A stretch of 22,776 nt of DNA from assembly GCA_900542945.1 (NCBI GenBank), contig UQPI01000034.1, positions 1-22,776 on the forward strand, read 5' to 3'. The translations under genes and the position numbers were made by a program. The notes under the pieces were generated by a model. It was not told the DNA's origin and searched no databases. It saw nothing but the letters and a program-made list of their open reading frames with translations. The stretch's first letter is position 1; each line of letters starts with the position of its first letter. This DNA comes from an uncultured Collinsella sp. (GTDB taxonomy: Bacteria; Actinomycetota; Coriobacteriia; Coriobacteriales; Coriobacteriaceae). Shown here piece by piece: positions 21,791-22,776 of the stretch.

Positions 21791-22537
21791 ATGAATGAGT
21801 GGAATGACATAGCGGTTTTGACGCCACCGGGTGATGTCGACATCGCCTCGGTGCCCGTGCTGCGCCGACGGTTGGACAATTTGATCGACCGGGGCGTTCG
21901 TCGCGTTGTCATCAATTGCCAGGCCGTGGGCTTTATCGACTCGACGGGTTTGGCGTTTTTGCTTACACGTGCCAGAGAACTCATGAGGCGAGAGGGCCTG
22001 CTTTCGCTCGTTAACGCCTCCGATGAGGTCATCCGCTTTTTGGAGATTGCCCGACTTGTCGACATCCTCCATGTTGCGGGCTTCGCTCGGGAGTCGATTC
22101 CTGCCATTCCGGTGGGGGAATTGCCTCGCTGGAGCAAGAGTGTCGAGGTGCGCCAGGGTATCGAGAACCTTCCATACTATCGTCATCGTATTGCCGAGCT
22201 ACTCGAACCGCTTCCCCTGAGGCGGGATGAGCGCTATGACGTCGCGTTGGCATCGGGCGAGGCGCTGGGCAACGCGTATGACCATGCGGGCGGTATCGGA
22301 TGCATCCTGACGGTTCAGGCCTATGGCGATCGTGTCGTGATTGAGGTTGTCGACCGTGGGGCGGGCTATTCGATTGACGGGTCGAGTGAACCGGTTACGA
22401 CTGAGGAGCGCGGGCGTGGGATCAAGCTCATGCGCATGTTAGTCGACAACGTGGAGGTTGCCCGTCGTACTGATGGTGCCGGTACGCGCGTTCGGATGGT
22501 AAAGCTGTTTAGCGGAACATTGGAATCGTGCGCCTAG
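21791..22537 (+). CDS. STAS-HATPase fusion (anti-sigma antagonist fused to anti-sigma serine kinase)
   Basis: 248-aa protein with two domains usually encoded separately. Residues 1-105 are a SpoIIAA/RsbV-type STAS domain with the phospho-acceptor loop GFIDSTGLAFLL (Ser51/Thr52). Residues 120-240 are a SpoIIAB/RsbW-type GHKL ATPase with N-box GEALGNAYDHA (Glu157, Asn161), G1 box VVDRGAGYS (Asp188) and G2 GRGIKLM (208-214). The ATP-binding boxes look intact. With the upstream PP2C it would form a partner-switching module; the sigma factor is not in the window. The ATG at 21791 has GGGGAA ten bases upstream; an in-frame TTG at 21728 would add an unrelated leader. The gap to the phosphatase is 78 nt. 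A role in an unrelated signalling pathway is possible. Confidence 0.88.
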   Translation: MNEWNDIAVLTPPGDVDIASVPVLRRRLDNLIDRGVRRVVINCQAVGFIDSTGLAFLLTRARELMRREGLLSLVNASDEVIRFLEIARLVDILHVAGFARESIPAIPVGELPRWSKSVEVRQGIENLPYYRHRIAELLEPLPLRRDERYDVALASGEALGNAYDHAGGIGCILTVQAYGDRVVIEVVDRGAGYSIDGSSEPVTTEERGRGIKLMRMLVDNVEVARRTDGAGTRVRMVKLFSGTLESCA

Positions 22538-22582
22538 TAAATCGTTTTGGCATGTATATCTGCCAAGAGCATGTGGCGAACA

Positions 22583-22630
22583 ACTTTTTTGAAAAAAGTA
22601 CTTGCGTCTTTTGGGCAACTCGCGTAAATT
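22583..22630 (+). promoter_or_regulatory. tRNA-Gly/tRNA-Val promoter with upstream A/T palindrome
   Basis: The 17-nt palindrome ACTTTTTTGAAAAAAGT (22583-22599) is identical to that before tRNA-Leu. TTGCGT (-35, 22602-22607) begins at the same distance, and TAAATT (-10, 22625-22630) follows after 17 nt. The first tRNA begins 12 nt after the -10. Confidence 0.75.
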
Positions 22631-22642
22631 AATAACCCGCAA

Positions 22643-22718
22643 GCGGACATGGCTCAGTTGGTAGAGCACAACCTTGCCAAGGTTGGGGTCGCGGGTTCGA
22701 GCCCCGTTGTCCGCTCCA
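22643..22718 (+). tRNA. tRNA-Gly (anticodon GCC)
   Basis: 76 nt with encoded CCA. The acceptor GCGGACA pairs with TGTCCGC, the D-arm has GGCTCAGTTGGTAGAGC, the anticodon arm CAACC-TTGCCAA-GGTTG puts GCC at 22676-22678, and the T-arm is CGGGTTCGAGCCCCG. It reads GGC/GGU codons. Confidence 0.96.
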
Positions 22719-22721
22719 TTT

Positions 22722-22776
22722 GGGCGTTTAGCTCAGGGGGAGAGCGCTTCCCTGACACGGAAGAGGTCAGAAGTTC
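22722..22776 (+). tRNA. tRNA-Val (anticodon GAC), 5' part, runs off the window
   Basis: The sequence starts three bases after tRNA-Gly with GGGCGTT, a D-arm GCTCAGGGGGAGAGC, and the anticodon arm CTTCC-CTGACAC-GGAAG with GAC at 22754-22756. It continues into the variable region and the T-arm start, then the window ends. It is co-transcribed with tRNA-Gly. Confidence 0.93.

Overview
The window reads as a chromosomal segment of a moderately high-GC Gram-positive actinobacterium, most likely a gut Coriobacteriia member such as Collinsella. This is inferred from the rapZ-whiA-gap-pgk-tpi-secG gene order typical of Actinobacteria, an actinobacterial-style RapZ P-loop (Arg in place of the Walker Lys), strong C/G third-position codon bias in the glycolytic genes, and a host-glycan (sialic acid) catabolic cluster. 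No species call can be proven from the sequence alone. All genes are on the + strand.

Region 1 (1-5147) is the downstream part of a sialic-acid utilisation locus. It holds the 3' end of a Dpp/Opp-type ABC ATPase, an AXE1-family carbohydrate O-acetylesterase, an overlapping AXE1 paralogue that has lost its nucleophile serine, an N-acetylneuraminate-lyase-type aldolase, a ROK kinase (ManNAc kinase candidate) and NanE epimerase. Together they would import and de-O-acetylate sialic acid, cleave it to ManNAc and pyruvate, phosphorylate ManNAc and epimerise it to GlcNAc-6-P. Three of the intergenic gaps hold hairpins with no good T-tract.

Region 2 (5148-12445) is rapZ-whiA followed by gap, pgk-tpiA-gpmI and secG. 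yvcK, which normally lies between rapZ and whiA, is absent, and gpmI sits between tpiA and secG. Intrinsic terminators follow the nan cluster, gap, gpmI and secG.

Region 3 (12446-18627) is a complete oligopeptide ABC importer, oppA-oppB-oppC-oppD-oppF. A hairpin lies between the lipoprotein gene and the membrane/ATPase genes.

Region 4 (18628-19217) is a 590-nt gene-free island. It contains two 125-nt fold-back elements in opposite orientation that share internal sequence boxes while their outer arms differ in sequence yet stay self-complementary, plus two smaller hairpins. This is the most unusual structure in the window and may be an undescribed repeat or structured-RNA family.

Region 5 (19218-22776) holds tRNA-Leu(GAG), a PAS-GAF-PP2C (RsbU/SpoIIE-type) phosphatase, a fused STAS-HATPase protein (anti-sigma antagonist and anti-sigma kinase in one chain), tRNA-Gly(GCC) and the start of tRNA-Val(GAC). 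Both complete tRNA genes have the same 17-nt A/T palindrome three bases before the -35 box. The phosphatase has almost no promoter space of its own, so it may be transcribed by read-through from the tRNA-Leu promoter.
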